A stretch of DNA of 64,000 nucleotides, from assembly GCA_014529385.2 (NCBI GenBank), contig CM043968.1, positions 27,595,013 through 27,659,012 of the forward strand, given 5' to 3'. Positions within the stretch are counted from its first letter, which is position 1. Each line of letters starts with the position of its first letter. Origin of the DNA: Adiantum capillus-veneris. Lineage: Eukaryota > Streptophyta > Polypodiopsida > Polypodiales > Pteridaceae. This document shows, piece by piece, positions 46,540-62,232 of the stretch. The notes below the pieces were generated by a model, which searched no databases, had not been told where the DNA came from, and saw nothing but the letters and a program-made list of their open reading frames with translations. The translations under genes and the position numbers were made by a program.

Positions 46540-47784
46540 TGGTTTATTCACATCCAGGTCGGCTCCCACCCTGGGTGGACATCGCCTCCAGTGGACCCGA
46601 GTCCAAATAAAGTGTACCAGCATTTTCTCCTTTGGCAACCATCAAAGATCCCTTCAAGATCTTCCACCATTTGTTTCCAAATGCAATGTTGTGACCTTCA
46701 TCGTCCAATTGTCCTATAGAGATCAATTTTTTGCAAAGAGAAGGAACATGCCTAACATCTTTAAGCTTCCATTAATTTTCATTTTTCCACAAACTATACC
46801 TTTTTCAACAATTTCACAAGCTTCATCATCTCCCAAGTATCCATACCCAAAATTAACTTTGGTGTAATCTTGGAAATGTTGCTCGTGTGGTCCTGCATGA
46901 AATGAAGCCCCGGAGTTTACTATCCAAGATTTAGACACATTATCTAATGAGAGAATTAGAGAATCTTGCTCTACTTTACCTGCCACACTCGCCTCCAATG
47001 TTGGCTGGTTGTCTTGAGACTCCGAATCTTTCTTCTTCTTGGATAAGAAATTCTTTTTGACATGGCCCTTCTTACCGCAGTTCCAACATTCAAGAACTGA
47101 GTTTATGCGTGACTTACTCTGCCTTGAGCAAGTACGAGCCTTTTGATTTTTGAACCTCTCCTTTAATTTGCACCTCATTTTTGCTGACAATGCAGCACTT
47201 GATGATTCACTTGTGCTTCTCCTTTGCATTTCCTTGTTTAGGAGAACACCCACAACATCATTCAGCTTAAGAGTCTTTGTGTTAGAGACAGAGTTATTTA
47301 CAGACATCCCAAGGCTGTCCCAACTATCCAATAGAGACAATAGTATAAGGAGGGCTCGCACTTTGTCATCTAAATTGACGTTCATTGATCAAAGTTGACT
47401 TATGTTAGTGTTAAAGTTTTTAGGTGTTTTGTAATTGAACCACTCTCTACCATTTTTAGATTGAACAAGCTCTTCATGAAAATACCTTATTGGATGCCGA
47501 TGGTTTCTTGTAGAGGTTGTCAAGTGAATTCACCAAGTCCTCTATGGTCTTCATCTTTGAAACATTGAAGACCACCATTGAACCAAGATTAGAAAAATTG
47601 TTCTTGATGCCTTTCGGTCAAGGACAATCCATGCTTCATCTACCATTATTGCAAGCTTCTTTGCAAGACCACCTAGCGGTAAATAAATGTCCTTCTAGTA
47701 GAGACAGTCTTGAATTTGCATCTTCCAATGTTGGTAGTTTTTTCAATTGAACTTCTCAATCTTTAGCTTACCTTCCTCTGCCAT
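46540..47784 (-). pseudogene. Ty1/copia gag and protease remnant
   Basis: gag starts at ATG 47,782-47,784 (MAEEGKLKIEKFN, then YQHWKMQIQDCLY and DIYLPLGG), a classic copia opening, with early stops. The frame 46,723-47,385 is open: VRALLILLSLLDSWDSL, the zinc knuckle CWNCGKKGHVKKNF (last Cys replaced by Phe), and the protease site WIVNSGASFHA (Asp replaced by Asn). After a frameshift, 46,544-46,726 reads ISIGQLDDEGHNIAFGNKWW, the pre-integrase part. No integrase or RT follows, so the 3' half is lost. Loss of the catalytic Asp and the knuckle Cys shows that it is dead. Confidence 0.88.
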
Positions 47785-47843
47785 TACTCCTACTCAATTC
47801 AAGGAATTGTTTCCTTAAGATACTCTATCTACGAGCAAACCTT

Positions 47844-47855
47844 GGTCTGATACCA
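47844..47855 (-). other. Primer binding site of the second copia element
   Basis: On - TGGTATCAGACC, close to the initiator-methionine tRNA complement. It lies two bases from the LTR and 60 bases before the gag ATG. Confidence 0.85.
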
Positions 47856-47857
47856 GT

Positions 47858-47931
47858 TGTTAAGAGATAGGGCATAGCTAAGTAGATATTAGAGTAGTTA
47901 CTTAATGGAGAGATATAATTTTCACACATAG

Positions 47932-48005
<74 letters not shown>

Positions 48006-48108
48006 ACATGATATACATGGTTCACCCAATGTGGGCTACGTCCATGAGAAAGCAACCACTCAATGGATTTAGTACTTCAAACTAGAAGTAGGTTACAAAG
48101 GGATTAAA
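47858..48108 (-). repeat. 5' LTR of the second copia element, with internal microsatellite
   Basis: Begins TGTTAAGAGATAG on +. It contains (AT)n at 47,936-47,968 running into (AG)n at 47,969-48,004. The outer limit is set by where similarity to 44,641-44,857 ends, so the true LTR may be longer. Confidence 0.75.
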
Positions 48109-48673
48109 GTGGTTGTCAAAGAAGCTTTAGGGATCCATTTGTATGTTGTCCTTGACAAATCACACCAAGTCTTTGATGCCTCATTATTTGTTTCAGCCAT
48201 GGAAGTTGAATCTCTAAAGGTTTGTGCCATAGGGATAGATGTTTCAACCTCTTGAATATGCAATGTTCCATTTTGTGTTCCCTCATGAGGCAATAACTCA
48301 AGGACTGTTTCTCGAGTGCTAGACTGAGAGTTTGTTTTTGTGTCGTGATACTCCTCGTTTCCCAATCGATAGTACACTTGGTTGCATACATTCACTTACC
48401 TCCTAGGTTTATGTTGCCCTCCATAGCACCTGCAGGCATGACCAAAAAGCTTTGAGCCACTATCTTGTTGTCATAACTGACAAGAGTGTGCAAGTTTCCA
48501 AAGAGAATAGTTTTCTTTTTGTTAATACCCTTGAATTGGATAGTACTTTTGGATAAAGATGGATTTTCTAACTAACACCACACTCCATAGGATAATAGAT
48601 TATGTTTAGCTCTTGTGTCCAATAAAGAGTTATATAGCACTTTCCCATAGGTGCTATTTAACTCGATGGGGCA
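48109..48673. other. Unassigned DNA with a frame on -
   Basis: A 100-aa frame (48,093-48,395 on -) contains TWCDLSRTTYKWIPKASLTT, with no family recognised. Part of it overlaps the LTR edge. Confidence 0.3.
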
Positions 48674-49760
48674 TCATAGAGGTAGGTCAGAATCGTCCAA
48701 TTTTTCCTCTAATTCAGCTTGAGATGCATGTGTAGCTCCAAGTCTGGCCTCGTGTTGGCGCCTAATACGTTGTTGTCGCTCTTGAGCCTCAGCTTGAGTT
48801 TGTATCTTTTTCAATTTTACTTGTGCCTTGGCTGCCTTTTTCTGATGAATGGCATGTGGCTCCTCTTGGCCTAAAGGATCATAGTATCTTTTAAATTTAC
48901 TCCCATTAAGGAATCCAACAATTTTCACTCCATCAAGAGTTTCCACAAAAATGGTACCTTGTGGGATGATTTTGCATACTCTATATGGTCCTTTTCCCGC
49001 ATATTTCATCTTTTTCTTCTCTTTATGCACTCCATACATAAGAAGTTTATCCCCAACCTTGATATCCTTGTTCTTTAAATGACAATCAAGCCATTTATTT
49101 CTCCTATACTTCTCCAAAATTTTGCACAACCAATTGCCTCTCTTCATCTAATCTCTCAAGGATATATAAATGCTCAACTAAAGGGTTACCATCCCAACCT
49201 TCCTGTGAAGCTACTCATAGACTAGGAATAAAAAACTATGAGGGCATAACTGCTTCTTGGCCATATACCATCTTGAATGGTGTACAATTAATAGCCACTT
49301 TATACGTAGTACGATAATCCCATAGAGCTGATGTTACCTTCAAATTCCAATCTGTGCAATGAGCCTCTACCATCTTGGTCAAGATAGAAATTAAAGTCTT
49401 GTTAGTACTCTAAGCTTGGCCATTTGCTTTGGATAATAAGGTGTCGACTTATGGTGGGATATCATGAAGCTTGTTGTGAGATCATTTATCACTTCATTTA
49501 TAAAATGAGTGTCATTATTGCTCAGAATCTCAAAGGGACAACCAAATTGCATAGTAATGTTCTCAAAGAGAAACGTAGCGGTTGACATTGCAGTAGCCTT
49601 TCTTGTCACCTTAGCTTCTACCCACTTTGTCACATAGTCAGTCGCCACAATAATATATCAGGATTGGGTGTTACAAGCTGCCCGACTAATTGGGCCTACA
49701 AAGTCTAAACCCCATTTTTCAAATGGTTGGGTCACTTTAATAGGACTAGTATGTGACCCG
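48674..49760 (-). pseudogene. Ty3/gypsy integrase
   Basis: Read on -: VTQPFEKWGLDFVGPISRAA near 49,690-49,740, then 49,391-49,648 with ATDYVTKWVEAKV, FENITMQFGCPFEILSNNDT and HFINEV (second catalytic Asp mutated to Asn in NND, normally SDxGxxF). The C-terminal frame 48,674-49,147 is 157 aa: KVGDKLLMYGVHKEKKKMKY, GPYRVCKIIPQGTIFVETLD, NGSKFKRYYDP, then a Gln/Lys/Ala-rich tail. Stops separate the parts. It resembles the integrase at 16.7-17.6 kb. Confidence 0.85.
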
Positions 49761-49793
49761 AGCGTTGCTACGGTCAAGAAAAGCATCGTTATT

Positions 49794-53104
<3,311 letters not shown>

Positions 53105-53107
<3 letters not shown>

Positions 53108-53589
53108 AATACATGCATCTAGCTTTTGAACTTCGAGCATCGAGATCAAAGATCGTTTACGACATAGAAGGTCCATGCGAACCTCCGAAGGGAGGTTCAT
53201 TGAGCAACACATGGAGAAAAGCTCTTTATGGCCTTCAAAATGTAAAGGAAAGCCACTCTTCAAATGATTTTGAAAAATAAAAGTAGTTAGTGATCACCCT
53301 TGAAAAAATTGAGGGATGGAGTGAAACGGCCTCCCAAAAACTATGGCTTAAGTATTATAAATTTACATAGAGTATTAAGGTCTTTTTGACTTTCCACCGC
53401 CAAGACTCATAAGTCTTTTCATTTTCTACCATCCTAGTACTCACCCTTCACTTTTGCATTTTCAATAAAATGTTTTTTAAAGGTTGTCTTTCAAATGAAG
53501 CAGTGACACATGGAGGGTTTCTCCTTCCTTGAAAATTTTAAGCTGCTTCATATATAGTATAGATGTATGAGAATTCGATCCTTCCATTG
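53105..53589. other. Spacer without a gene
   Basis: Lies between the last (TC)n(AC)n block and the gypsy H2C2 part. A 128-aa frame ending at 53,280 is mostly microsatellite translation. Confidence 0.4.
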
Positions 53590-54260
53590 TGTGTTCTTGT
53601 AATGTTGGCATTTATCACATCCCTTTGCAAAAAGTGATGCATCCTTGAATAAGGTGGGCCACCAATAGCTTGATTGAAACACCTTCTTAGCAGTTATTTG
53701 TCCTAAAAAATGTCCTCAAGCTAGGTCCATGTGTGCTTCTTGCAGTATGTACAAATACTCATCCTCACGAGCACATCGTCAAAGAATATCATCCTTCCCT
53801 AGCTTGTAGAGAGTACCTTCAATTAGAGAATAAGGTGCACATTCCTTTAGTAGCTTTCGAGCTATATCCTTACGAATCTCCTCAGGTGGAAAACCATTAA
53901 CTAATTATACAATCTTCTCACTCCATTTAGGCATGCTCTCAGCTAGGAATAGGGAAGTATGGGGAAAGTCATCATCGATTCGAGTGAGGGCTTCACCATT
54001 TGGTATACAAGACAATGATGAGGCATGACATGTCTTTTACCGGGTCCCACCACAATGGTAAGATCAAACTCAAGAAGAATTAATAACCATCATGTAATTA
54101 TTCCCATGGAACATGGTTTGTTTACTAGATACAACAACGCTTGATGATCCACATAAAAACAAACTTGTTGGCAAGAAGGTAATAGCAAAATTTCTTTACT
54201 GCATAAATCATAGCGTAATTATTTTTGTTTAGTTTATCATTGGTTCTCAAGAAAGGGGGG
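53590..54260 (-). pseudogene. Ty3/gypsy RNase H end and H2C2 zinc-binding part
   Basis: Read on -: a stretch matching YAxKKFCYYLLANKFVFYVD then HQALLYLVNKP (54,110-54,230), GKRHVMPHH, DDDFPHTSLFLAESMPKWSE, PPEEIRKDIARKLLKECAPY, LIEGTLYKLGKDDIL, and the H2C2 part AHMDLA.GHFLGQITAKKVF followed by YWWPTLFKDASLFAKGCDKC near 53,595-53,765. It stops exactly where the integrase core should start; that core is found on the same strand at 48.7-49.76 kb. The two are probably one element split by later DNA. Confidence 0.8.
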
Positions 54261-54845
54261 TCCATGTTGGAGGTATAAGATCTAGGGAAAACTGGTCTTC
54301 TTTCTCACACTTCAAAAGGGTGGCACAATTTCCAAGGTGCTCCATAAAATTTTGAATAATATTTTTTCAAAAATGGGCTTCAAAATCCCTTCCTTCCAAT
54401 CCACCAAGACTATGTTGATGCCCACCAACTTTGATGGCCTATATTGCCCACCACTCTCTGCTCATAGCATTTTAAAACGATAAGTCACCATGGGGTCATC
54501 CGTCATTGGGGTTTGCAATCAAGTGGGTCATTGTTGTCAAGGAGCACTAGGAGAAACATTTCAAAATGCATCAAGGAGGGGGGAGAGGACACATGGGATG
54601 ATATTTCCAAACACTAGTCTGGGAGCTTTTTTAAATGTGAGTCACATTAGGAAATTTCGGAGGTCATTTGGAGGGCCTTCTAAGAAAATGTATTTTTTGC
54701 ACTCTCTCTCTAGAAAAAAATGGCAAATAAAAGAGCTGGGTCTTTCATAGTAAAACTTCAAAAAGTGTACTTTAAGTAGATTCCTTACTCCTCTGAACAT
54801 TCGTTCGTAGTGATTGAGGGATAATCCTCTTTTTAGTTGCATTGA
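54261..54845. other. 5' flank of the transposase-like gene
   Basis: An open frame at 54,490-54,750 shows no known domain. If the gene pair to the right is a transposon, its left end and promoter should lie here; no inverted repeat to the region beyond 59,019 was found by eye. Confidence 0.35.
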
Positions 54846-57695
54846 ATGAACAACGTCAATACGGAGGGAATGAGGCTAACATGGAGGGACGAATCCGCAG
54901 CCGCTATTCACTTTCCATTAAACCTGCACATTTGGCTAATGGCGCACTCCTCAAATGGCACAAATGTTACCCACAAACGAGCCAAATATCACCTTCACAT
55001 TGATTTGGACAATGAGTACCAACCATTGATTAAGCGCAGTAAAACAAACACACATATACCTCCCACCTCCATAGACACGCTCAGAGCTCAAGGAGCTAAA
55101 CACATAGATATCTGGACGAGAGGCTCTCTCTACCCTAAGAATCCAATAACTAATGCGTCTCCACCGTTTGTCAATCCTACAAGCTTATTGACCTTTGCTG
55201 GTGATGGAGAAAACGGCCTTCTGGGTTATTGTAAATCACTTACAAGAGAAGCTGGAACTTACAAGAGCATTCTCCAAGCTCAACAATGTGAGATTGTTCG
55301 CCTTTCACATTTACATTCTACAGATCAGGTTACCATTTTGCAACATAAAACAGAGGTACAAGAACTGAAAGGAAAGGTGCAAAGTTGTCAAATGAAGGAC
55401 ACCATCTTGGGTGGTCGTATCCGAAAGAAGAAATTGCGCAATCTTGAAACATTGCAGGTTGCATCAGGAGGTCTCAAGAAAAGAATCCGAGCATTAAGGT
55501 GATGCTTCTTGGTTGGCTACATTGTCTTAGTTAAGTAATCTCTTTGTTTTTTCTTGTTATGCATTGTTTTCATGTGCCTAAATAGTGTTAGTGAAGCAAA
55601 TTTTCTGTTATTTACTTATGCATTGTCTTCATGTAGAGACTCAATCTATCCTGACAAGGAAAACATTGACCCCAAAGCCAATATAGGAAAGAGATTGAAG
55701 CCACTTATAAGTAGAAGCCTGGCAGCAGATATAGTACATGACAAGAAGTTTAAGGTTCTACAAAGAAATGTAGTGGACCGCTTTATTTCAGAGAACTCAG
55801 TGCCTGCAAAAGAGATACAAGGCACACTTGATTCACTTGGTGTAAGCAAAAGAGGATATTCGGCTATCCAAAAGTCTGTCTCATCCATCTTTGTTAGGAA
55901 GGGTATAAAATCCAAACTTCTACCATCAGCCTCAAGTGTTTGGAAAGAGAGGCTTCAGCTTAACGAGGCACAGGGAGACTATCTTGGACAGCCCTTTCAT
56001 ATTAAAGCAACTTACAGTGGCCATGGAGCGAACATGGCATATGATGAGTTCAACAATATTTTTATGGACCTGCGGATACTACAGAAGAGAATGGTGGAGT
56101 TTTACAACATCACATTTGAAGAGTCACGTGGACTATTACATTTTGTGTTAAAACTGGATGAGTGTGAGCTTGTTAAAGAGAAAAAGCTAGAGCGTGTTAC
56201 TATTACTTTAATGAATAGAGCCCTCTCAAAGTGTCCCAGTAATGATCCTTTATATTTTAGTGTTCAATCAGAATCTAACATATGGTGGCTTGGTGCGTTT
56301 GAGGTAAGCGATATTCTCAAGTAAGCTCAAATGTTCAGATCTACTTAAGTCTCATTTATTTTGTGTTGCAGGTAAAGAAAGAAGATCATGAGATTCTATA
56401 TTGGGTGTTCCATCGAACTAATATTCCGGAGCTGATTGATCGACAGACTAACCAGGGAGAGGTACTACGTCTAGATGGAAGGGGAGACTTTCAAGTTCAG
56501 TGGCATCTTGCAGGTGACCTTAAAACATTAAAGTGCATGTATAATTGTGGAATGGGTGCAATGGCAAAGTCACCGTGTTTGTTCTGCATGGAGCCTGCAA
56601 AGGTCATGGACCCAAAGTGGTGGAGAAAAGCTCCAACACGTCACATTGAGGATCCTGCTTTTCGACCAGTTTTGAAAATACCACTTGTGAATGTCCACAT
56701 TTGTACAATATATGCCCTTTGTAGAATTGTAGAGAAATTGGTCTACTTATACATCGGGTTTGCTTGGAAGATTAAGAACTCTGCAGAACGACAAGTAGCC
56801 TTGCAGTGCTTAGAAATGGTACTGTCGGATATGGGGCTTCATGGTGGCAATGTGAAAATCCAGCGGGATGAAAAGAGATCAACTGCTGAGAAGGATGTCC
56901 CATGCAAACCATCCATCGGTGGGGTGAAGGCACGGAGGTTTTTATCTAAGCCCCAAGGTACAAGAGATCCAAAGCTAACAAAACATGGAAAAATATATAA
57001 CACATCTTATGTTAGCAAGATAGAGTATCAGAGCTGGAAAAAGCTACATATTGCAGTCAAAGACCACGAACCAACTACTCGTAACGCGAAGGCTGAGGTT
57101 TGGCGATCAATAGACATCCTATTTTTGATGTGCGACAAAGATGACTAGTCACAAGGTGATATGAACAAGTTCAAGGAAAATCTCAACCTTCTGAAAAAAT
57201 CATTCAAGACAGCATGGACAGTCACCCAGATTACTCACTACATGGTATTATAATGTATTCTTTCTCTCTTATGTGCAAATATGTGACTGTAAAACATTCT
57301 AACTAATTTGTTTTCATATCCAGCACATCATCTTCAATCATTTGCCATATTTTATACAGAAGTATGGGAACCCGGCAATATGGAATACCCAAGGGATGGA
57401 AAAGTCTCATTACATGGCGAGAAATGCTTATTTCAGGCACACACGACATGGTGGCTCTCGAATCAAGGCTAACAGTTTGAGAGAACTATTTGAATGGTTC
57501 TATCGTAGAATCATTCATCGAATGCAGGCAAAAGAAGTCTTGGCAAATTCAGCAACAGCACAAGCCATCAGACATTTACAACAACAAAAAGCTAAAAGAT
57601 CAATGGCATACAACAACTCCGGAGCTCGTGAAAGTCAACGAAGGTGGAGAGAGACAATGGTGTATGTGAATCACAAGTGGAGAAAGATACTCTGA
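54846..57695 (+). pseudogene. DDE-transposase-like gene with four exons, one internal stop
   Basis: Predicted exons are 54,846-55,498, 55,637-56,303, 56,372-57,244 and 57,324-57,695. The introns are short (138, 68 and 79 bp), each GT...AG, and all joins keep one frame: 855 codons including the final TGA. An in-frame TGA directly before 54,846 supports that ATG. The N-terminal third has a coiled-coil-like stretch (QVTILQHKTEVQELKGKVQS). Candidate catalytic residues are Asp392 (KLDECEL), Asp489 (HLAGDLKTL) and Glu757 (NTQGMEKSHY), with a Cys pair 509/512 (CLFC) after the second Asp, as in DDE transposases with a zinc-binding insert. From memory, unchecked, the G-D-x-K-x-L...C-x-x-C and G-x-E-K-x-x patterns occur in an uncharacterised protein family of fungi and cnidarians. 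A TAG at 57,146-57,148 (codon 699) interrupts exon 3. Exact splice sites are inferred. Confidence 0.65.
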
Positions 57696-57758
57696 GTGGA
57701 TGACATTGTACAAAATTTATGTAATACATGATCTTATACAATTGGTACTTGAAGTGTA

Positions 57759-59019
<1,261 letters not shown>

Positions 59020-59452
59020 TTTTGTAACAATGCACACTAAAATACAATGTTGTGCTACTTGATTTCCACATCTCTCTCTCTCTCGCTCTCTCGCTCTCTC
59101 TCTCTCTCTCTAAGAACATATGGGTTGCTCTCTCTCTAAACAGACCTCTGCTTGGCGAACCCTAAATAGACCCTGCAACCACTGGGTGCGACGGTGGCAC
59201 TAGCCCTCCATGGCTAGCTCACAAGCCCCCCCCCCCCCTCTTGCTGAGGAAACCCCCCCAGTCTATAGCAGACGGCCTATTCACGCACGACACAGAGGCT
59301 CATACCCGAGCTCGGCTCTGTTGGGTGTGCACCTCATTGACCTGCTCACGACCAAGCAGCTCGTCTCTGTCGGATGCAGCCCGTGAGCCCGTCTTTGTCG
59401 GATGCAGCACGTCAAACAACCCCCGCTTGCAACTTATTTTTTTGTTTAGGTT
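59020..59452. other. Spacer with CT-rich repeats
   Basis: (TC)n with GC interruptions at 59,071-59,111, a C run near 59,227-59,239, and a short repeat TGTCGGATGCAGC at about 59,367 and 59,398. It could include the right end of the two-gene element and the start of the LINE leader. Confidence 0.5.
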
Positions 59453-59655
59453 TTAGGCTTCTTGGCAGTGCCCTGCTTGACAACAGTTCCCACTCACCCC
59501 TGAGCCCATGTCTGTCGACTTATACACCTGCCTGCAAATCTACATTGTCTAGGTATTAGGCTTCGGACAGTGCATTGCTTGACAACAATTCCCACTCACT
59601 CCTGAGCCCATCTCTATCGACTTATACACCTGCAAGTCTTACTCGGCAGCAGCAA
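59453..59655 (+). repeat. 103-bp tandem repeat in the leader of the LINE-like gene
   Basis: Two units start TTAGGCTTC at 59,453 and 59,556. They share TGCTTGACAACA.TTCCCACT and TCGACTTATACACCTGC, with about ten differences. They end just before the ATG at 59,681, like the promoter monomers of some LINEs. Confidence 0.8.
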
Positions 59656-59680
59656 GCCAATCGACTCCTGAGCCCGAACG

Positions 59681-60445
59681 ATGGCCAAAATAAACGATGT
59701 CAAGCACATTGGTGGTGCACCCTCAACACCAAGAAAGACCAAATCGTTCGTGGCAACCCCCAAGATAGACCCGCTCGACCGCCTCCAAGCCCAAGTCAAG
59801 GAGCTGAAGAACGAGAATGAGGAACTCAAAACGCGTCTAGCTGCCCTCGAAGCGCACCTGCAATTGCTCAAATCTCAGAAGGTAGTGGACACTGACCTCA
59901 TCCTATCAAAGTCCAAAGAAGCAAATCACACATTCACTCAAAATGTGGCTTCATTAGCCACCCAAATTCAAGAAAATGCTACTACCATCCCCTTCAAAGT
60001 GGGAGAGTGCCTACAAGAATGTCGTTGTAGGGAAGGCCTTGCTTTGACTCTCCGTATCGGTGGGTTACCCTCCTCTTGGTGGGAGGAGACTGCCAATTTT
60101 CCTACTACCTTAACCAAGCTCAACAATGCTATCCAACCAGTCAAGTTTGACATTCCCACCATCGATTTCATCGATCGGGATCCCCGCGCCAACCAAGGGA
60201 GCCTTGTTTTCAAGACCAAAGAGGACCGCACCGCACTCTTGAAGCAAACACACCTTCTCAAGGGCACAAAAATATGGATTAGAGAGGCTCTAACCCCCGC
60301 CCAACTCAAGATAAAGAAGCAAGAGCTACAGAAGGTACAAGACGCACGGGCCACAGGTAATTATGCCGTCTATCGTGGTGGTAGATCCATAATCAAGGAT
60401 TTTTGCACACAAAAGCCCACCCGACATCCACCTCCTCCCCCTTAA
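59681..60445 (+). CDS. LINE ORF1-like RNA-binding protein
   Basis: 254 aa. Residues about 30-65 form a coiled coil (IDPLDRLQAQVKELKNENEE, then LKTRLAALEAHLQLLK), followed by a likely RNA-recognition fold: LALTLRIGGLPSSWW, then SLVFKTKEDRTALL and KGTKIWIREALTPAQLKIKK. It ends with QDARATGNYAVYRGGRSIIK and a short Pro-rich tail. The coiled coil, fold and C-terminal order match ORF1 of L1-type LINEs, the protein that binds element RNA; the closing A/GNYAVYRGG motif resembles plant ORF1-like proteins I recall. The ORF is intact, but no endonuclease/RT ORF2 follows, only a duplicated tail and microsatellite, so it may be a truncated or non-autonomous copy. Confidence 0.6.
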   Translation: MAKINDVKHIGGAPSTPRKTKSFVATPKIDPLDRLQAQVKELKNENEELKTRLAALEAHLQLLKSQKVVDTDLILSKSKEANHTFTQNVASLATQIQENATTIPFKVGECLQECRCREGLALTLRIGGLPSSWWEETANFPTTLTKLNNAIQPVKFDIPTIDFIDRDPRANQGSLVFKTKEDRTALLKQTHLLKGTKIWIREALTPAQLKIKKQELQKVQDARATGNYAVYRGGRSIIKDFCTQKPTRHPPPPP

Positions 60446-60491
60446 CCATCCCTATCCCCTTAAGCAACATTTGTTGCAATTTTGTTGTATC

Positions 60492-60525
<34 letters not shown>

Positions 60526-60810
60526 CCCGCCCCCACACACACACACACACTTCTACATGGGTTATTGTATCCATTGTACCCTCTTAGATAAGAGGAGCCT
60601 CTACATTTTATTGGTTGCATAGGTCATATTTGACGAAGCAAGAGCTACAGAAGATACAAGACGCACGGGCCACAGGTAATTATGCCGTCTATCATGGTGG
60701 TATATCCATAATCAATAAGTTTTGCACACAAAAGCCCACCCGACATCCACCTCCTCCCCCTTAACCATCCCTATCCCCCTAAGCAACATTTGTTGCAATT
60801 TTGTTGTATC

Positions 60811-60864
<54 letters not shown>

Positions 60865-60965
60865 ATACACACACATCTACATGGGTTATTGCAGCCATTG
60901 TACCTTCTTAGATAAGAGGAGCCTCTATTGTACACATTTTATTGGTTGCATAGGTCATATTTGAC
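60317..60965. repeat. Tandem duplication of the 3' end of the LINE-like gene
   Basis: Units 60,317-60,635 and 60,636-60,965 both run from AAGCAAGAGCTACAGAAG through the stop codon, a long C run (about 60,492-60,534 and 60,812-60,850), (AC)n and TTGGTTGCATAGGTCATATT. They differ mainly in C-run and (AC)n length, and the second has an extra TTGTACAC-like piece. The duplication is young. Confidence 0.92.
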
Positions 60966-60984
60966 CTCTGAGGGTGATAATGGA

Positions 60985-61001
60985 ATCTATCTATCTATCT
61001 A

Positions 61002-61038
<37 letters not shown>
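60985..61038. repeat. (ATCT)n(CT)n tail
   Basis: Follows about 20 bases after the second duplicated unit. It could be the microsatellite tail of the LINE-like element. Confidence 0.85.
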
Positions 61039-61039
<1 letters not shown>

Positions 61040-61974
61040 GATCTCTCCCTCTCTCTCATGTTTAACAAAAGGTTTTACAATAAGTTTCATAACTATAGTT
61101 TGACATAACACAATTTCTTTTCAAGAATACCAATAGGAAGAGGTGAGAGGGAAAAATGTAGTTCTAAAATTTCAAAAATTTTGATATGACACGTTGGCTT
61201 TTAGAGAAATAGATAGGAGGAGGTGAGGGGGTAAAATGTAGTTCTGAATTCTGAGACTTAAGCTATAAATTGTGCTAGTTTGTCCAGTAGGTCATCTACA
61301 AAAAACATAGAGATTCTAAGCTTAGAAGATTGGTTTGCAGGTGCTTGTTGCAAAGTACTACCCTCATCTGGCAGGGGTCCGTACAAGGAGGTGTATCATT
61401 GAAGCTTCACCTCTTTTTTGATAAGACTTTCTTGGGCTTCTGTAAGCTCTATCTCAATCTCAAGGATCCGACCACACAACATGTCTAGTGTCTCTCCTTG
61501 GTTTGAAAGTTCTTGTACTTGACTAGCTAATTGAATCAATGTCTCTAACTCTTCAAGAAGTAGAACTATAGGGTGCTTGCATGGAGGAATTGGGTTATTT
61601 GCATTGTGTGCTGCCACTTTTTTTGCAATATGTTAGTGGCAATGTCAGCAGTCCCTGGACAATCCAATCAATCCAGCCGCCTCCCTAGGATGGTGTAGAA
61701 ATACCATTGCATGTTGTATGAAGTAGATTGCCATTTGACTATTGTTGGCATACACCTTTCTTATCGTGTGAGTCTTTGTAGCAATAGTCATGCTAGCCCT
61801 TTGTGCTGAAAATCTGATAGCTTCAATGGAGATGTATCTTTTGGATTGTTGTTAATTTAAGAAAAATGTCTCACAAAGTGATTTGGGCAAAGCTTCCTAT
61901 GACTCCTTGAGGATTTATGGCTTGCACTGTCTTTCATTAGGAAGAGGATGGGTGAACGAGGGCCTCTTTATTTT
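61039..61974. other. Spacer; possible small coiled-coil frame on -
   Basis: Two diverged copies of a GGAGGTGAG...AAAATGTAGTTCT segment lie near 61,137-61,170 and 61,209-61,243. A 73-aa frame on - (61,396-61,617) is strongly helical (LLLEELETLIQLASQVQELS, then a Glu/Leu-rich end) and looks like a coiled coil, but has no recognisable family, promoter or partner exon. I leave it as doubtful. Confidence 0.3.
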
Positions 61975-62232
61975 CCATGAGCTTATGGAGGTGATTAACA
62001 TTTTGCCGAATAGGTGTACGCCATGTGTGCAAGAATGATGGGTGTGTAAGAGATGATTTGCCATGAGATTATGGAGGTGATTAACATTTTTCCGAATAGG
62101 TGTACGCCATGTGTGCAAGAATGATGGGTGTGTAAGAGATGATTTTCCATGAGCTTATGGAGGTGATTAACATTTTGCCGAATAGGTGTACGCCATGTGT
62201 GCAAGAATGATGGGTGTGTAAGAGATGTGTAA
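61975..62232. repeat. 86-bp tandem repeat, three units
   Basis: Units start CCATGAG at 61,975, 62,061 and 62,147. They share TTATGGAGGTGATTAACATT and GTACGCCATGTGTGCAAGAA and are nearly identical, the last slightly shortened. The - strand frames here are translations of the repeat. Confidence 0.95.

Noticed and set aside
60403..60964. Two similar Pro-rich frames at 60,403 and 60,722
   Set aside because: They arise from the tandem duplication and its C runs and are not separate genes.
61975..62232. CRISPR-like or operator array
   Set aside because: Whole 86-bp units repeat head to tail without spacers.
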